Assembly (NCBI GenBank): GCA_946405645.1
Contig: CAMJHW010000001.1
Location: 1-46,594, forward strand
Reading direction: 5' to 3'
Source of the DNA: an uncultured Bacteroidales bacterium
Lineage (GTDB): Bacteria > Bacteroidota > Bacteroidia > Bacteroidales > UBA932
Length of the DNA stretch: 46,594 nt
Positions 35,144 to 43,846 of the stretch are shown here, in pieces. The first letter of the stretch is position 1, and every line of letters begins with the position of its first letter. The notes beneath the pieces were generated by a model that saw only the letters and a list, made by a program, of their open reading frames with translations, did no database searches and had not been told where the DNA came from. Position numbers and translations under genes: made by a program.

Positions 35144-35823
35144 AGCACCTCGACGGCTTTGAAGTAACGGTAAAGCGACATCTCCTCTTCGGAAGACAGC
35201 GGAGTCCTCCAGCTGATGGTGGACACCTCCGGATTGAGCTGAAGGGTCTTGAGAGCAAGGAAAAGGAAGTACTCGGCCGTCGTGAAATCCACGGCCTTGT
35301 ACACATTGGCCAGCAGCAAGGTCTTGCCCTGCGCCACTGCCAGATGCAGGTAACCATCCCGGTACGAAGCAAGGATACGATTGTACTCGGGACAGAGCGG
35401 AAGCTCTTTAAGGATATAATACAACTCCGGATAGACCGGAGCGGATTCGCCCGATGTCAGAAGGACCGTCTGCGAAAGGACCTTGGACAGCGACTCGTCG
35501 ATGGAATTGGAGTACAGAAGGACAGCCCCGAACTCTGGGACCGACACATAAGAAACGGAATCTTCAGGACGCAGCGGCACCACCCCCGACAGCATTTCGC
35601 GCGCATCAGCCGGATTGAAGAAAGCCTCCGGCACCAGCGTACACTTGGGGGTGAACAGGGAAATGTCCACGGCGTCGTACCTGCGCTGGAACTCCGGCGT
35701 GGTGAAAACGCTGCCGGGGCCCAGCCAGCCGGACGCCTGCATCTGCCCGTCCCGCCCGCATCTAAAAGAATATCCACTCAAGGAGACTTGAATGGATATC
35801 CGGTTCTTCTGTATTTGATCCAT
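35140..35823 (-). CDS. DUF3822-family protein
   Basis: The 227-aa protein resembles the DUF3822 family of Bacteroidetes, commonly found next to rsmD and thought to have an actin/ASKHA-like fold without known activity. Recognisable parts are SIQVSLSGYSFRC near the start, AREMLSGVVPLRPEDSVSYV and the C-terminal ANVYKAVDFTTAEYFLFLAL followed by a SLYRYFKAVEVL end. No signal peptide or membrane segment is seen, so it is cytoplasmic. It starts 5 bp after the upstream unknown gene and overlaps rsmD by 4 bp. Function unknown. Confidence 0.75.
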   Translation of the reverse strand: MDQIQKNRISIQVSLSGYSFRCGRDGQMQASGWLGPGSVFTTPEFQRRYDAVDISLFTPKCTLVPEAFFNPADAREMLSGVVPLRPEDSVSYVSVPEFGAVLLYSNSIDESLSKVLSQTVLLTSGESAPVYPELYYILKELPLCPEYNRILASYRDGYLHLAVAQGKTLLLANVYKAVDFTTAEYFLFLALKTLQLNPEVSTISWRTPLSSEEEMSLYRYFKAVEVL

Positions 35824-35828
35824 CGGAA

Positions 35829-36524
35829 CTACTCCCAGTTTCCGGCGTTGTTGTTAGGTGCCGAAATGCTGCCGACCTGGAGTCCTTCGTAACGGTTCTG
35901 GTCCCTTCTCTCGGCATCGAGATTGATGCGGAGCTGGTTGTCCATACCCTTGAGGAGGAGCTTATAAGGCATCCTGGCCTCGAAGAGGGGAACGTTGACA
36001 CCGGAAACGAGCTTGGTGATGGCTTCCATCTGGACAGGCTCCTTGCCGGAGAACGGGATGTACTTGAGGGAATCGACATTGAAGTCGTCGCGGCCTTTGA
36101 AAAGGGTATCCCTCACGGGGATCTTGCTGGCGACGGAGAACACGAGGTTCTTGTCACCGTTCAGATACATCTGGTAAAGGTCGGCGCCGGTAATCTTCCT
36201 GTTGGCCTTCTTGACAGCCTCGGTATGGGCGACAGCGAGGGAGTCATCCTGCGAACCCACCTGCATGACGACCTCCATGTTCCCGTTGAGATAGAAATCC
36301 TTAAGGGAGTCGACGGTGGAGCAGAACTTGTTGTTCACGCTCTTGTAGGCTACCTGGAGGGTACGGATGTCCTTGAGACGCTGGACGGCGACCTCGGTGC
36401 GGCGGGCCGTCTCTTTGTTGAAGTTAACAGGCTTCAGGATGCTGGTCACGATAGCGTACACCAATGCGACGATGATGGCAGGAAGGACGAGCCAAGTCAA
36501 AAGCTTTTTAAGAAATCCGTTCAT
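35829..36524 (-). CDS. Membrane-anchored protein of unknown function
   Basis: I do not recognise a named family. The 231-aa protein has one N-terminal membrane helix (about residues 8-28, LLTWLVLPAIIVALVYAIV) with few charges before it, then a soluble part with coiled-coil-like content (RRTEVAVQRLKDIRTLQVAYKSVNNKFC, about 41-68) that is probably periplasmic. The helix followed by a long alpha segment recalls pilin-like or small-envelope proteins, but no prepilin cleavage site is clear. It ends in an Asn-rich tail (SAPNNNAGNWE). It is the first gene of the unit with DUF3822 and rsmD, behind a good promoter. Confidence 0.7.
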   Translation of the reverse strand: MNGFLKKLLTWLVLPAIIVALVYAIVTSILKPVNFNKETARRTEVAVQRLKDIRTLQVAYKSVNNKFCSTVDSLKDFYLNGNMEVVMQVGSQDDSLAVAHTEAVKKANRKITGADLYQMYLNGDKNLVFSVASKIPVRDTLFKGRDDFNVDSLKYIPFSGKEPVQMEAITKLVSGVNVPLFEARMPYKLLLKGMDNQLRINLDAERRDQNRYEGLQVGSISAPNNNAGNWE

Positions 36525-36557
36525 TATTCTTGAGTTTTATTATAATCAAATGTCGGA

Positions 36558-36588
36558 CAAAGTTATAAAAATGATTTATGAAATGCAA
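36558..36588 (-). promoter_or_regulatory. Promoter of the unknown-DUF3822-rsmD unit
   Basis: On the minus strand TTG (36588 to 36586) is followed after 20 bp by TAACTTTG (36565 to 36558), a full Bacteroidetes-type promoter. A start near 36551 gives a leader of about 27 nt to the ATG at 36524. Confidence 0.72.
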
Positions 36589-36597
36589 TAATCTTTG

Positions 36598-36605
36598 TAA
36601 ATTTG
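36598..36605 (+). promoter_or_regulatory. Probable -7 box of the nrnA-led operon
   Basis: TAAATTTG matches TAnnTTTG, 18 bp before the ATG at 36624. It is divergent from the promoter at 36558-36588. No clear -33 TTG. Confidence 0.48.
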
Positions 36606-36623
36606 CACTGGAAAAAAAACGAC

Positions 36624-37679
36624 ATGACCGCGACCGTCACAGAAGGGAAGATAAGCCAGTTTGAAAGTATGCTGGGATCAGCCTCCCGCGCCGCCGTAGT
36701 GACCCATACGAGGCCCGACGGCGACGCCGTGGGCAGCGCTGCAGCCATGACCGCATGGCTGCTTGCCCACGGCCTCGACGCCCGTCTGCTGCTGCCCAAC
36801 GCCTGCCCCGCCAATATCCTGTTCGTAATGGACGGAGTCTGCGACGGCAAGGTCCTCCAGCGGGACATCGAGCCCAAGGCTGTCGAGGAGTGGATCGCCG
36901 GATGCGACCTGGTCGTCTGCCTGGACCTCAGCGGGTTCGACAGAGCGGAAGGCATGCAGGAGGACCTTCAGGCCTCGAAGGCCCGCAAAGTCTTGATAGA
37001 CCACCATCTGGGTCCGAAAGAGGAGGACTTCGACCTCGTGTTTTCGGAGACGGAGATATCATCGACATGCGAGCTCCTGTTCTGGATACTGCTGGGCACA
37101 GAAGACGCCGGAGGCGATGCATCGAAGCTGCCTATGCCGATACTGCGCGCACTGCTCGCGGGCATGACTACGGACACCAACAATTTTGCAAATTCAGTTT
37201 TTCCGAGTACCTTCGAAATGGCATCGCTGATGCTGGCGGCCGGAGTGGACAGGGACTCGGTCATAAACGAGATCTACAACCGCGGCCGGGAGAACCGCCT
37301 GCGGATGATGGGACACCTGCTCAAGGACAACATGCGCATCCTTCCCTGCGGGGCGGCGTACATAGTTGCCAGAGCCTCTGAACTGGCCGGCTACGGTATC
37401 CGCGAAGGCGAGATGGAGGGGCTGGTCAACATGCCTCTGACAATGGACAAAGTCCGTCTGAGCATTTTCCTGAAGGAGGACATCGGACTCTTCAGGGTGT
37501 CCGTCCGCTCGAAACGCGGAACTTCCGCCTACCGCCTGGCGAAACGGTATTTCCACGGCGGCGGGCACGAACAGGCTTCCGGAGGCAAGCTTTTCTTCCC
37601 CGAAGACATCGCGGACGCATCGCTTGCCGGAAGTTATATCGAGAAAGTCGTGAATGAGTATTTTGAAAGTGAGGATTAG
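36624..37679 (+). CDS. nrnA: DHH-family phosphoesterase (NrnA-like)
   Basis: Predicted manganese-dependent phosphoesterase that degrades nanoRNAs and dephosphorylates pAp, or cleaves cyclic dinucleotide products. The 351-aa protein has the DHH domain motifs THTRPDGDAVGSA (about residues 29-41), VCLDLSGFDRAEG, LIDHHLGP with Asp126-His127-His128, and AGMTTDTNNFANS, and the DHHA1 domain with GGGHEQASGG (Gly312-His315). No membrane or PAS/GGDEF segments, so it is NrnA-like, not GdpP. The ATG at 36624 is preferred over an upstream in-frame TTG at 36603, which lies in the -7 box. First gene of a six-gene run; the next gene overlaps its end by 26 bp. Confidence 0.9.
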   Translation: MTATVTEGKISQFESMLGSASRAAVVTHTRPDGDAVGSAAAMTAWLLAHGLDARLLLPNACPANILFVMDGVCDGKVLQRDIEPKAVEEWIAGCDLVVCLDLSGFDRAEGMQEDLQASKARKVLIDHHLGPKEEDFDLVFSETEISSTCELLFWILLGTEDAGGDASKLPMPILRALLAGMTTDTNNFANSVFPSTFEMASLMLAAGVDRDSVINEIYNRGRENRLRMMGHLLKDNMRILPCGAAYIVARASELAGYGIREGEMEGLVNMPLTMDKVRLSIFLKEDIGLFRVSVRSKRGTSAYRLAKRYFHGGGHEQASGGKLFFPEDIADASLAGSYIEKVVNEYFESED

Positions 37680-38223
37680 ACTTACATACCTGGCGGCGCT
37701 GCTGCTGGCATCCGCAGCATTGCTTTCCTGCACCAAGGAAAGCAGGGAGCTTATGTACGCCAATCAGGAGGAGAGGATAGAGAAGTTCGTCGTGAACCAG
37801 CAGAGCTCCAATCCCGATGTCAGAGTCGTTCACAACGGAGGGTCCACACGTGTGGTCATCTCCGAGGGAGAAGGAGTCGAGGCTACGGCCAGAGGCAAGG
37901 TTTCGGTGTACTACGCCGGATACAACTTCAGCTCCGGGTCGGTTTCCAACTCCTACCTTTTCGCCACGAACAACAAGGATTTCGCCTCTTCCGTAAACTG
38001 GAAGCTTACCGACGACTCCCTCATGTCCGAGCCCCTGGAGATCGACCTGGCGGACAAGGACATGCTCGAAGGGCTCCGCAACGGCCTGGCCGGCGTCAGG
38101 GAAGGCGAGGAATGCTATATCCTCTTCTCCGGCAAATATGCCTTCGGCAAGAACAAAATCGGCACGATTCCTGCAAACTCCCCCCTGGCATTCAGGATAT
38201 GGGTGCAACAAGTCGAGAATTAA
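37654..38223 (+). CDS. FKBP-type peptidyl-prolyl isomerase lipoprotein
   Basis: Predicted envelope peptidyl-prolyl cis-trans isomerase. The 189-aa protein has a lipoprotein signal with Cys26 in ALLSC and one FKBP-like domain in the last ~110 residues, with VSVYYAGYNFSSG, PLEIDLADKDMLEGLRNGLAGVREGEECYI and the late IPANSPLAF motif. Several aromatic pocket residues of classic FKBPs are not obvious, so catalytic activity is uncertain. It overlaps the nrnA-like gene by 26 bp and is followed 4 bp later by a second FKBP lipoprotein. Confidence 0.8.
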   Translation: MSILKVRIRLTYLAALLLASAALLSCTKESRELMYANQEERIEKFVVNQQSSNPDVRVVHNGGSTRVVISEGEGVEATARGKVSVYYAGYNFSSGSVSNSYLFATNNKDFASSVNWKLTDDSLMSEPLEIDLADKDMLEGLRNGLAGVREGEECYILFSGKYAFGKNKIGTIPANSPLAFRIWVQQVEN

Positions 38224-38227
38224 AGAT

Positions 38228-39223
38228 ATGAACAAGCTTAATATACTGCTCATCGCGGCTGCGGCCGCATCATTGTGCACTTCGTGCTTCCGGTCGGAAT
38301 CATCCGGCCTGAACGACGGCAACAAGAGGTATTTCGACGCATGGATGAAGATCAACCACCCGGACGCCATGAGGGAAGGGATGGGCATCTACATCCTCGA
38401 TGAGACCGCCGGTTCCGGCGCTTCGGTCGGCAAGGCTGAAGATTATCCTTTCGCATACGTCACCTATACTTCTTCGGATCTGGACGGCAACATCAAGGAA
38501 ACCACCGATGCGGAGGTCGCCAAGCAGATCGGCACATACAGCGACTCCAAATACTACGGCCCCGTCGTCAAGCTCCGCTCGGTCGCCGGATTCACTGCGG
38601 GTCAGGAGATGGTTCTCACCCCCATGCGTGTCGGAGGCAGCCGCAAGGCAGTCATTCCCGGATGGTTCGACACTTCATCCCGCTATGAAACCGAGCAGGA
38701 GTATCTCGACAAGGTTACCGGCGACGACTGCATCTACAGCGTCACCGTCCACGAAGTCATCAAGGACATCGCTCTCTGGCAGATCGACTCGGTTTCCATG
38801 TATCTGGTCCATCAGTATTCCCACCCCGTCGATTCGGTCAAGTACGGATTCTACTACATCCAGACCGAACCTCCGACGGACACGACCTCGTTCTCATCCG
38901 GCACGAAGGTATATGTCAACTATACCGGAAGCCTCCTCAACGGTAAGGTATTTGACACGTCCGACGCCAACACGGCCAAGGATGCCGGGCTGTATTCTTC
39001 GAGCAAGACCTATGAACCGCTCGGAGTTACCATGAACAGCGACTACAAGGAGATTACCGACGTCATAGAAGGCTTTGCGCTTTGCGTGTCCAGGATGAAG
39101 AAAGGTGAGAAAGGTACGTGCGTTTTCTATTCCGATATCGGATACAAGGGAGAGTCGAAGGGTTCCATACCTCCCTTCTCCCCCCTGCGTTACGACATCG
39201 AGATGCTGGGTACTACAAAATAG
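38228..39223 (+). CDS. Lipoprotein with one or two FKBP-like domains
   Basis: The ATG at 38228 gives 331 aa with a lipoprotein signal, Cys20 in LCTSC. The C-terminal ~110 residues form a clear FKBP domain: GTKVYVNYTGSLLNGKVFDTS, VIEGFALCVSRMKKGEKGTCV, and GSIPPFSPLRYDIEML. The region before it (YAFVTYTSSDLDGNIKETTD as AYVTYTSSDLDGNIKETTD, VAGFTAGQEMVLTPMRVGGSRKAVIPG) looks like a degenerate first FKBP domain, so the protein may be a tandem FKBP with one active copy. Its role would be folding of envelope proteins. It lies between the first FKBP gene and the MATE gene with 4- and 9-bp gaps. Confidence 0.82.
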   Translation: MNKLNILLIAAAAASLCTSCFRSESSGLNDGNKRYFDAWMKINHPDAMREGMGIYILDETAGSGASVGKAEDYPFAYVTYTSSDLDGNIKETTDAEVAKQIGTYSDSKYYGPVVKLRSVAGFTAGQEMVLTPMRVGGSRKAVIPGWFDTSSRYETEQEYLDKVTGDDCIYSVTVHEVIKDIALWQIDSVSMYLVHQYSHPVDSVKYGFYYIQTEPPTDTTSFSSGTKVYVNYTGSLLNGKVFDTSDANTAKDAGLYSSSKTYEPLGVTMNSDYKEITDVIEGFALCVSRMKKGEKGTCVFYSDIGYKGESKGSIPPFSPLRYDIEMLGTTK

Positions 39224-39232
39224 CGGTAACCG

Positions 39233-40630
39233 ATGGCTGTTTCAGGTGCCGCTCCCACTGAGCTCGGAAACGAGAAGATTGGAAAACTTCTTAAGATGTA
39301 CGCGGTCCCGGGCATCATCGCCCAGACCGCGGCTTCGTTATACAATATGGTCGACAGTATCTATATCGGCCATATCAAGGACGTAGGGTCCTATGCCATC
39401 TCCGGCCTTGCCGTCACATTTCCGCTGATGAACCTATCGGCCGCCCTCGGCACTTTGGTTGGCGTGGGGGCCATGACACTGATCTCCGTCCTTCTGGGGC
39501 AGAAGAACTACGACACCGCCAAGAAGGTGCTCTCCAACGTCCTTACCCTCAACGTCGTGATCAGCATACTCTTCACGGTGGTGACGCTGGCTTTCCTGAA
39601 CCCCATCCTGTATTTCTTCGGGGCAAGCGAGAACACTCTGCCGTTCGCCCGCAGCTACATGACCATCATATTGCTGGGCAACGTCATCACGCATCTTTAC
39701 TTCGGTTTCAACGGCATCATCAGGTCGGCCGGAAACCCCAAGCTTGCGATGGGCCTCACCCTCTTCACGGTGGCTTCCAACGCCATACTTGACCCCATTT
39801 TCATCTTCGGATTTGACATGGGTATACAAGGTGCCGCGCTTGCTACGGTGCTTTGCCAGACGATGGCGCTGTCATATTCCTTCAGGTATCTGTCGAGGAA
39901 AAGCAATTTCCTGCATTTCCCGCGCCCGCTGTTCCAGCTTGACTGGAGGATCGCAAAGCAGTCGCTGTCCATCGGACTCGGCCCCTTCATGATGAACGCC
40001 GCCTCGTGCCTCGTCGCGCTGTTCATCAACCAGCAGCTGCGCAAGTACGGCGGAGACCTGGCGATCGGCGCTTACGGCATCGTGAACCGCATCACCATGC
40101 TCTTCGTCATGGTGTGCATGGGTTTCAACCAGGGCCTGCAGCCGATCGCGGGATACAACTATGGCGCACGCCAGTATTCCAGGGTCAAGGAGATTTTCAT
40201 CCTGACAGCGAAATGGGAGGTGCTGGTCACCACGCTGTGTTTCATCGTTTCGGAATTCATACCGGTGCAGGCCGTAAGCCTGTTCACAAATGACCCGGAG
40301 ATGATACGCATCTCTTCGCACGGCATCAGGATAATGAACGTCGCTTTCGCGCTGGTCGGATTCGGCATGGTGTCCGGCAACCTGTTCCAGTGCCTCGGAA
40401 TGGTCAAGAAATCCATTTTCCTCTCCCTCACCCGCCAGCTCCTGTTCCTGCTCCCGCTCATATATACCCTTCCTATCTGGCTGGAGGAGAAGGGCGTATG
40501 GATGAGTTTCCCTATCTCGGACTCGCTCAACATCATCGTGTCCGCCATACTGATCATAAACCTGTTCCGCAAGTTCAACAAGCTGAGTGACGGAGACGAT
40601 CCGTCCGCCCTCGGCAGTACCATATCCTGA
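39233..40630 (+). CDS. MATE-family multidrug exporter
   Basis: Inner-membrane drug/cation antiporter. The 465-aa protein is of typical length with about 12 hydrophobic helices in two halves. The MATE opening KMYAVPGIIAQTAASLYNMVDSIYIGH, the loop NGIIRSAGNPKLAMG and the second-half GFNQGLQPIAGYNYGARQYSRVKE are characteristic. The first segment is close to MATE proteins of the DinF/NorM type found widely in Bacteroidales. Substrate unknown. It begins 9 bp after the FKBP gene and is followed 6 bp later by the kinase-like gene. Confidence 0.93.
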   Translation: MAVSGAAPTELGNEKIGKLLKMYAVPGIIAQTAASLYNMVDSIYIGHIKDVGSYAISGLAVTFPLMNLSAALGTLVGVGAMTLISVLLGQKNYDTAKKVLSNVLTLNVVISILFTVVTLAFLNPILYFFGASENTLPFARSYMTIILLGNVITHLYFGFNGIIRSAGNPKLAMGLTLFTVASNAILDPIFIFGFDMGIQGAALATVLCQTMALSYSFRYLSRKSNFLHFPRPLFQLDWRIAKQSLSIGLGPFMMNAASCLVALFINQQLRKYGGDLAIGAYGIVNRITMLFVMVCMGFNQGLQPIAGYNYGARQYSRVKEIFILTAKWEVLVTTLCFIVSEFIPVQAVSLFTNDPEMIRISSHGIRIMNVAFALVGFGMVSGNLFQCLGMVKKSIFLSLTRQLLFLLPLIYTLPIWLEEKGVWMSFPISDSLNIIVSAILIINLFRKFNKLSDGDDPSALGSTIS

Positions 40631-40636
40631 CGCACC

Positions 40637-41248
40637 ATGAGCTACACCATCATCAACATCGGCAGACAGTTCGGCAGCGGCGGACGCCGCATAGCCGAGG
40701 CGCTGGGCAACAGGCTCGGCATCCCCGTCTATGACAACGAACTGATTGCCGAAGCCGCACAGAAAAGCGGTTTCAGCAAGGATCTGTTCCAGAAGAGGGA
40801 TGAACACAAGAGCAATTTCACCCTTGCCAATTTCCTCGGCTCCATCAACAGATATGGCAGTACTGAGAACTACCTCAACGACAACCGCCTGTTCAAGATC
40901 CAAAGCGACGTGATCCTTGAACTCGCCCAGCAAGGGCCGGCCATTTTCGTCGGAAGGGCTTCGGACTATGTCCTTAGGGAGAAAGAGTGTCTGGACGTTT
41001 TCATCACGGCCCCGCTGGAAGTGCGTAAGAAGGATGTTGCGGAGCGCGAAGGCATCACCCTGGAGGAAGCGGAGGACATGATAGCGAAGCGGGACCGCGA
41101 CCGCGAGGCCTATTACAATTACCTTACATTCGGCAGCTGGGGCGTGGCGTCCAACTACGACCTCTGCGTCGATTCTTCCATTCTCGGTATCGAAGGGACG
41201 GCCGACTTCATCATCGATTTCGGCCGCAAATGCGGCCTGATCCGATGA
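40637..41248 (+). CDS. Cytidylate-kinase-like protein
   Basis: Belongs to the cytidylate-kinase-like family (Cytidylate_kin2), distinct from the housekeeping cmk. The 203-aa protein starts IINIGRQFGSGGRRIAEALGNRLG, whose GSGGRR replaces the GKS/T of a usual P-loop, as is normal for this family. Next come PVYDNELIAEAA, a helical insert, GPAIFVGRASDYVL and a lid segment KRDRDREAYYNYLTFGSWG. The substrate is not established for this family; in Bacteroidales members often lie beside MATE genes. Stop codon overlaps the start of the serine hydrolase gene (ATGA). Confidence 0.82.
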   Translation: MSYTIINIGRQFGSGGRRIAEALGNRLGIPVYDNELIAEAAQKSGFSKDLFQKRDEHKSNFTLANFLGSINRYGSTENYLNDNRLFKIQSDVILELAQQGPAIFVGRASDYVLREKECLDVFITAPLEVRKKDVAEREGITLEEAEDMIAKRDRDREAYYNYLTFGSWGVASNYDLCVDSSILGIEGTADFIIDFGRKCGLIR

Positions 41249-42549
41249 AGGCATCGAGGATATATGCTCCTCTCGCCGCCGCGGCGCTGCTCATCACGGT
41301 GCTGGTTTTCATCGCCGCCCACAGGCCGAAACCGGCTCCGCCGCCCGTGAACGCCATATTGAACGAGACTCTCACAAACGCCATGTCAGACAGCGCATCC
41401 TTCCAGGGAATAGATCGGGAAGTGCGCGAGTTCATGCAGTACTGGCGCATCCAGGGCCTGTCGCTCTCCGTAATGCGAAACGACTCGCTGATGTTCGCCA
41501 AGGGATACGGCTGGGCCGACAAGGAACGGAAGGTGGAGATGTCGCCGCGGAATATCCTGCGGCTTGCTTCGGTTTCCAAGCTGCTTACCGCCACCGGAAT
41601 AATGAAACTGGAGGAGCAGGGGCGCCTGTCGCTTTACGACAGGGTTTTCGGTCCTGAAGGCATACTCTGCGACTCCGTCTGGACCTCGATCATAAAGGAT
41701 TCGTTGTATTACGACATCACCGTCGAGCATCTGCTGCGCCACCAGGGGGGATTCTCCACCAAGGGCGGTGACCCGATGTTCAGCACTCGGACAATAATGC
41801 AGCAGAACCGACTGAGGACTCCCCCGGGCCAGGACATGCTGGTGCGTGTACAGCTGAGGAGGCCACTGGCTTTCGTACCCGGAGAGACGCAGGAGTACTC
41901 CAATTTCGGGTTTCTCCTGCTGTCCATGATCATCGAAAAAATCACGGGGACAGACTACGAGACGTGGATGCAGGAGAATATACTGAAGCCTGCGGGGTGC
42001 CTGGATTTCCATATCGCCGGCAATTATTATGAAGACAAGTATCCCAACGAGGTGAGATATTATGTCCAGCCGGACGACAAGCCGGTGGACGAGTTCAACA
42101 ACAGCGGCCGCAAGGTCGTGCGCTGCTACGGCGGCAATGACATCCCCACGCTGTCCGGGGCCGGGGCCTGGGCGGCCTCCACTCCGGAGCTGATGCGCTT
42201 CGTCGCATCCATCGACGGGAGGCCGGAAGTCCCGGACATCATCAGCGTGGAGAGCGTCCGCAGGATGACTGAATGGTTCGACCCCGACACTTTCTCCCTA
42301 GGATGGAACGACACAAAGCCCACGGGGGAATGGACCAGGACCGGTACCTTCTCGGGCACCAGCGCGCTCATCAAGTATTTTCCCGACGGGGAATGCTGGA
42401 TACTAGTCACCAACACCAGCACATGGCGCGGAGCCGGACTGGCTCCGTTCACCACGGAGATGTTCCAAAAAAGCAGAGCCGCTTGCTCGGCCCTGCTTCC
42501 CAAGAGGAATATGTTCTACGTAGAGGAAGAATCCTTCCCCACTGAATAA
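41245..42549 (+). CDS. Serine hydrolase, class C beta-lactamase/DD-peptidase-like
   Basis: Predicted periplasmic serine hydrolase anchored by an N-terminal helix (about residues 8-26, APLAAAALLITVLVFIAAH). The 434-aa protein carries the SxxK motif LASVSK with Ser109 and Lys112, the YxN motif at Tyr218 (EYSNFGFLLL), and a third motif that reads RTGTFSGT in place of KTG/HTG. This fits the beta-lactamase-family serine hydrolases, which include peptidases and esterases rather than true antibiotic-degrading enzymes. Start at 41245 overlaps the upstream stop by 4 bp. It converges with ackA, separated by 3 bp. It is the last gene of the run. Confidence 0.85.
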   Translation: MKASRIYAPLAAAALLITVLVFIAAHRPKPAPPPVNAILNETLTNAMSDSASFQGIDREVREFMQYWRIQGLSLSVMRNDSLMFAKGYGWADKERKVEMSPRNILRLASVSKLLTATGIMKLEEQGRLSLYDRVFGPEGILCDSVWTSIIKDSLYYDITVEHLLRHQGGFSTKGGDPMFSTRTIMQQNRLRTPPGQDMLVRVQLRRPLAFVPGETQEYSNFGFLLLSMIIEKITGTDYETWMQENILKPAGCLDFHIAGNYYEDKYPNEVRYYVQPDDKPVDEFNNSGRKVVRCYGGNDIPTLSGAGAWAASTPELMRFVASIDGRPEVPDIISVESVRRMTEWFDPDTFSLGWNDTKPTGEWTRTGTFSGTSALIKYFPDGECWILVTNTSTWRGAGLAPFTTEMFQKSRAACSALLPKRNMFYVEEESFPTE

Positions 42550-42552
42550 TCA

Positions 42553-43767
42553 CTATTCTTCGCCGGCCATCACGAGGCGCATGGTATCGCGTGCGATGAC
42601 GAGCTCCTCGTCGGTGGTGATGAGGGCCACCTTGACCTTGGAGTCCGGGGTGGAGAGCATCGTATCGACGCCCTGGGCGACATTGGCCTCGAAATCGAAC
42701 TTGAGTCCCATGTAGGAGAAGTTCTCGCAGACGCGGCGGCGCAGGCGGGCGTTGTTCTCGCCGATGCCGGCCGTGAAGAAGATGGCGTCCACACCGTCCA
42801 TGACGGCGATGTAGGAGCCGACTATCTTGATGATGTCGTAAGCGAGCTTCTTGAAGACGAGCTTCGCGCGATAGTTGCCGGCGTTGGCGGCTGCATCGAG
42901 GTCACGGGCGTCGGAAGACAGGCCCGAAAGGCCGAGGAAGCCGCTCTTCTTGTTCATGATATCCGTCATCTGGTCGGGAGTGAGGTTCTCCTTCTTCATG
43001 ATGTAAGGAACGACATTGGGGTCGATGTTGCCGCAGCGGGTACCCATGATCATACCCTCGAGCGGGGTGAAGCCCATGGAGGTATCCACTACCTTGCCGT
43101 TGACGATGGCGGAGATGGAGCTGCCGTTGCCGATGTGGCAGGTGATGATCTTGGAGTGGTCGATGTCCAGGCCGACGAATTTGGCTCCCTTGTAAGCGAC
43201 GAACTGATGGGAAGTGCCGTGGGCGCCGTAACGGCGGACGCGGTACTTCTGATAATACTCGTACGGAAGGGCATACATGAATGCGTAGTCTGGCATGGTC
43301 TGGTGATATGCCGTGTCGAAGGTAACGACCTGGGGCACGGAAGGCAGGACGTGCTGGACGGCGCGGATACCGAGCAGGTGGGCGGGATTGTGGAGCGGAG
43401 CGAAGTCGCAGCAGATCTCGATCTTGGAGATGACGTCTTCATTGACGATGGCGCTGCCGGAGAAGAAGTCCGCACCCTGGACGATACGGTGACCTACAGC
43501 CTCGATGTCGTCGAAGGAGGACAGAACGCCGTAAACGGGGTCCACGAGAGCGTCCATGACAAGCTGCATTCCGACCTTGTGGTCGGGGATGGCGACTTCT
43601 TTCACCATCCTGTCCTTTCCGGTGGGGCGGTGCGTGATGCATCCGCAGGGAAGGCCGATCTTTTCGACGAGGCCCTTGGCGAGGAGATCGTAAACGTCGT
43701 CGCTCTTCATGTCCAGAAGCTGGTACTTGATGGAAGAGCTTCCGCAGTTAATTACAAGAATGATCAT
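42553..43767 (-). CDS. ackA: Acetate kinase
   Basis: Reversibly converts acetyl phosphate and ADP to acetate and ATP, in fermentative energy metabolism. The ATG at 43767 gives 404 aa. Signature segments are ILVINCGSSSIKYQLLDM at the start, AVGHRIVQGADFFSG, TFDTAYHQTMPDYAFMYALP, RYGAHGTSHQFV, IITCHIGNGSSISAIVNGK, and DAIFFTAGIGENNARLRR. The adjacent pta gene usual in this order is not present on either side. It has a clear promoter 34 bp upstream. Expression is likely strong and constitutive. Confidence 0.97.
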   Translation of the reverse strand: MIILVINCGSSSIKYQLLDMKSDDVYDLLAKGLVEKIGLPCGCITHRPTGKDRMVKEVAIPDHKVGMQLVMDALVDPVYGVLSSFDDIEAVGHRIVQGADFFSGSAIVNEDVISKIEICCDFAPLHNPAHLLGIRAVQHVLPSVPQVVTFDTAYHQTMPDYAFMYALPYEYYQKYRVRRYGAHGTSHQFVAYKGAKFVGLDIDHSKIITCHIGNGSSISAIVNGKVVDTSMGFTPLEGMIMGTRCGNIDPNVVPYIMKKENLTPDQMTDIMNKKSGFLGLSGLSSDARDLDAAANAGNYRAKLVFKKLAYDIIKIVGSYIAVMDGVDAIFFTAGIGENNARLRRRVCENFSYMGLKFDFEANVAQGVDTMLSTPDSKVKVALITTDEELVIARDTMRLVMAGEE

Positions 43768-43800
43768 ATTTATTGGCTTTTGATAATCTTTTCGGGACTG

Positions 43801-43831
43801 CAAAGTTAGGAAATAATGAATACTTTAGCAA
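43801..43831 (-). promoter_or_regulatory. ackA promoter
   Basis: On the minus strand TTTTG ending in TTG (43831 to 43829) is followed after 20 bp by TAACTTTG (43808 to 43801), a full Bacteroidetes-type promoter, 33 bp before the ATG at 43767. Confidence 0.76.
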
Positions 43832-43846
43832 AACTGAACGGGAACT

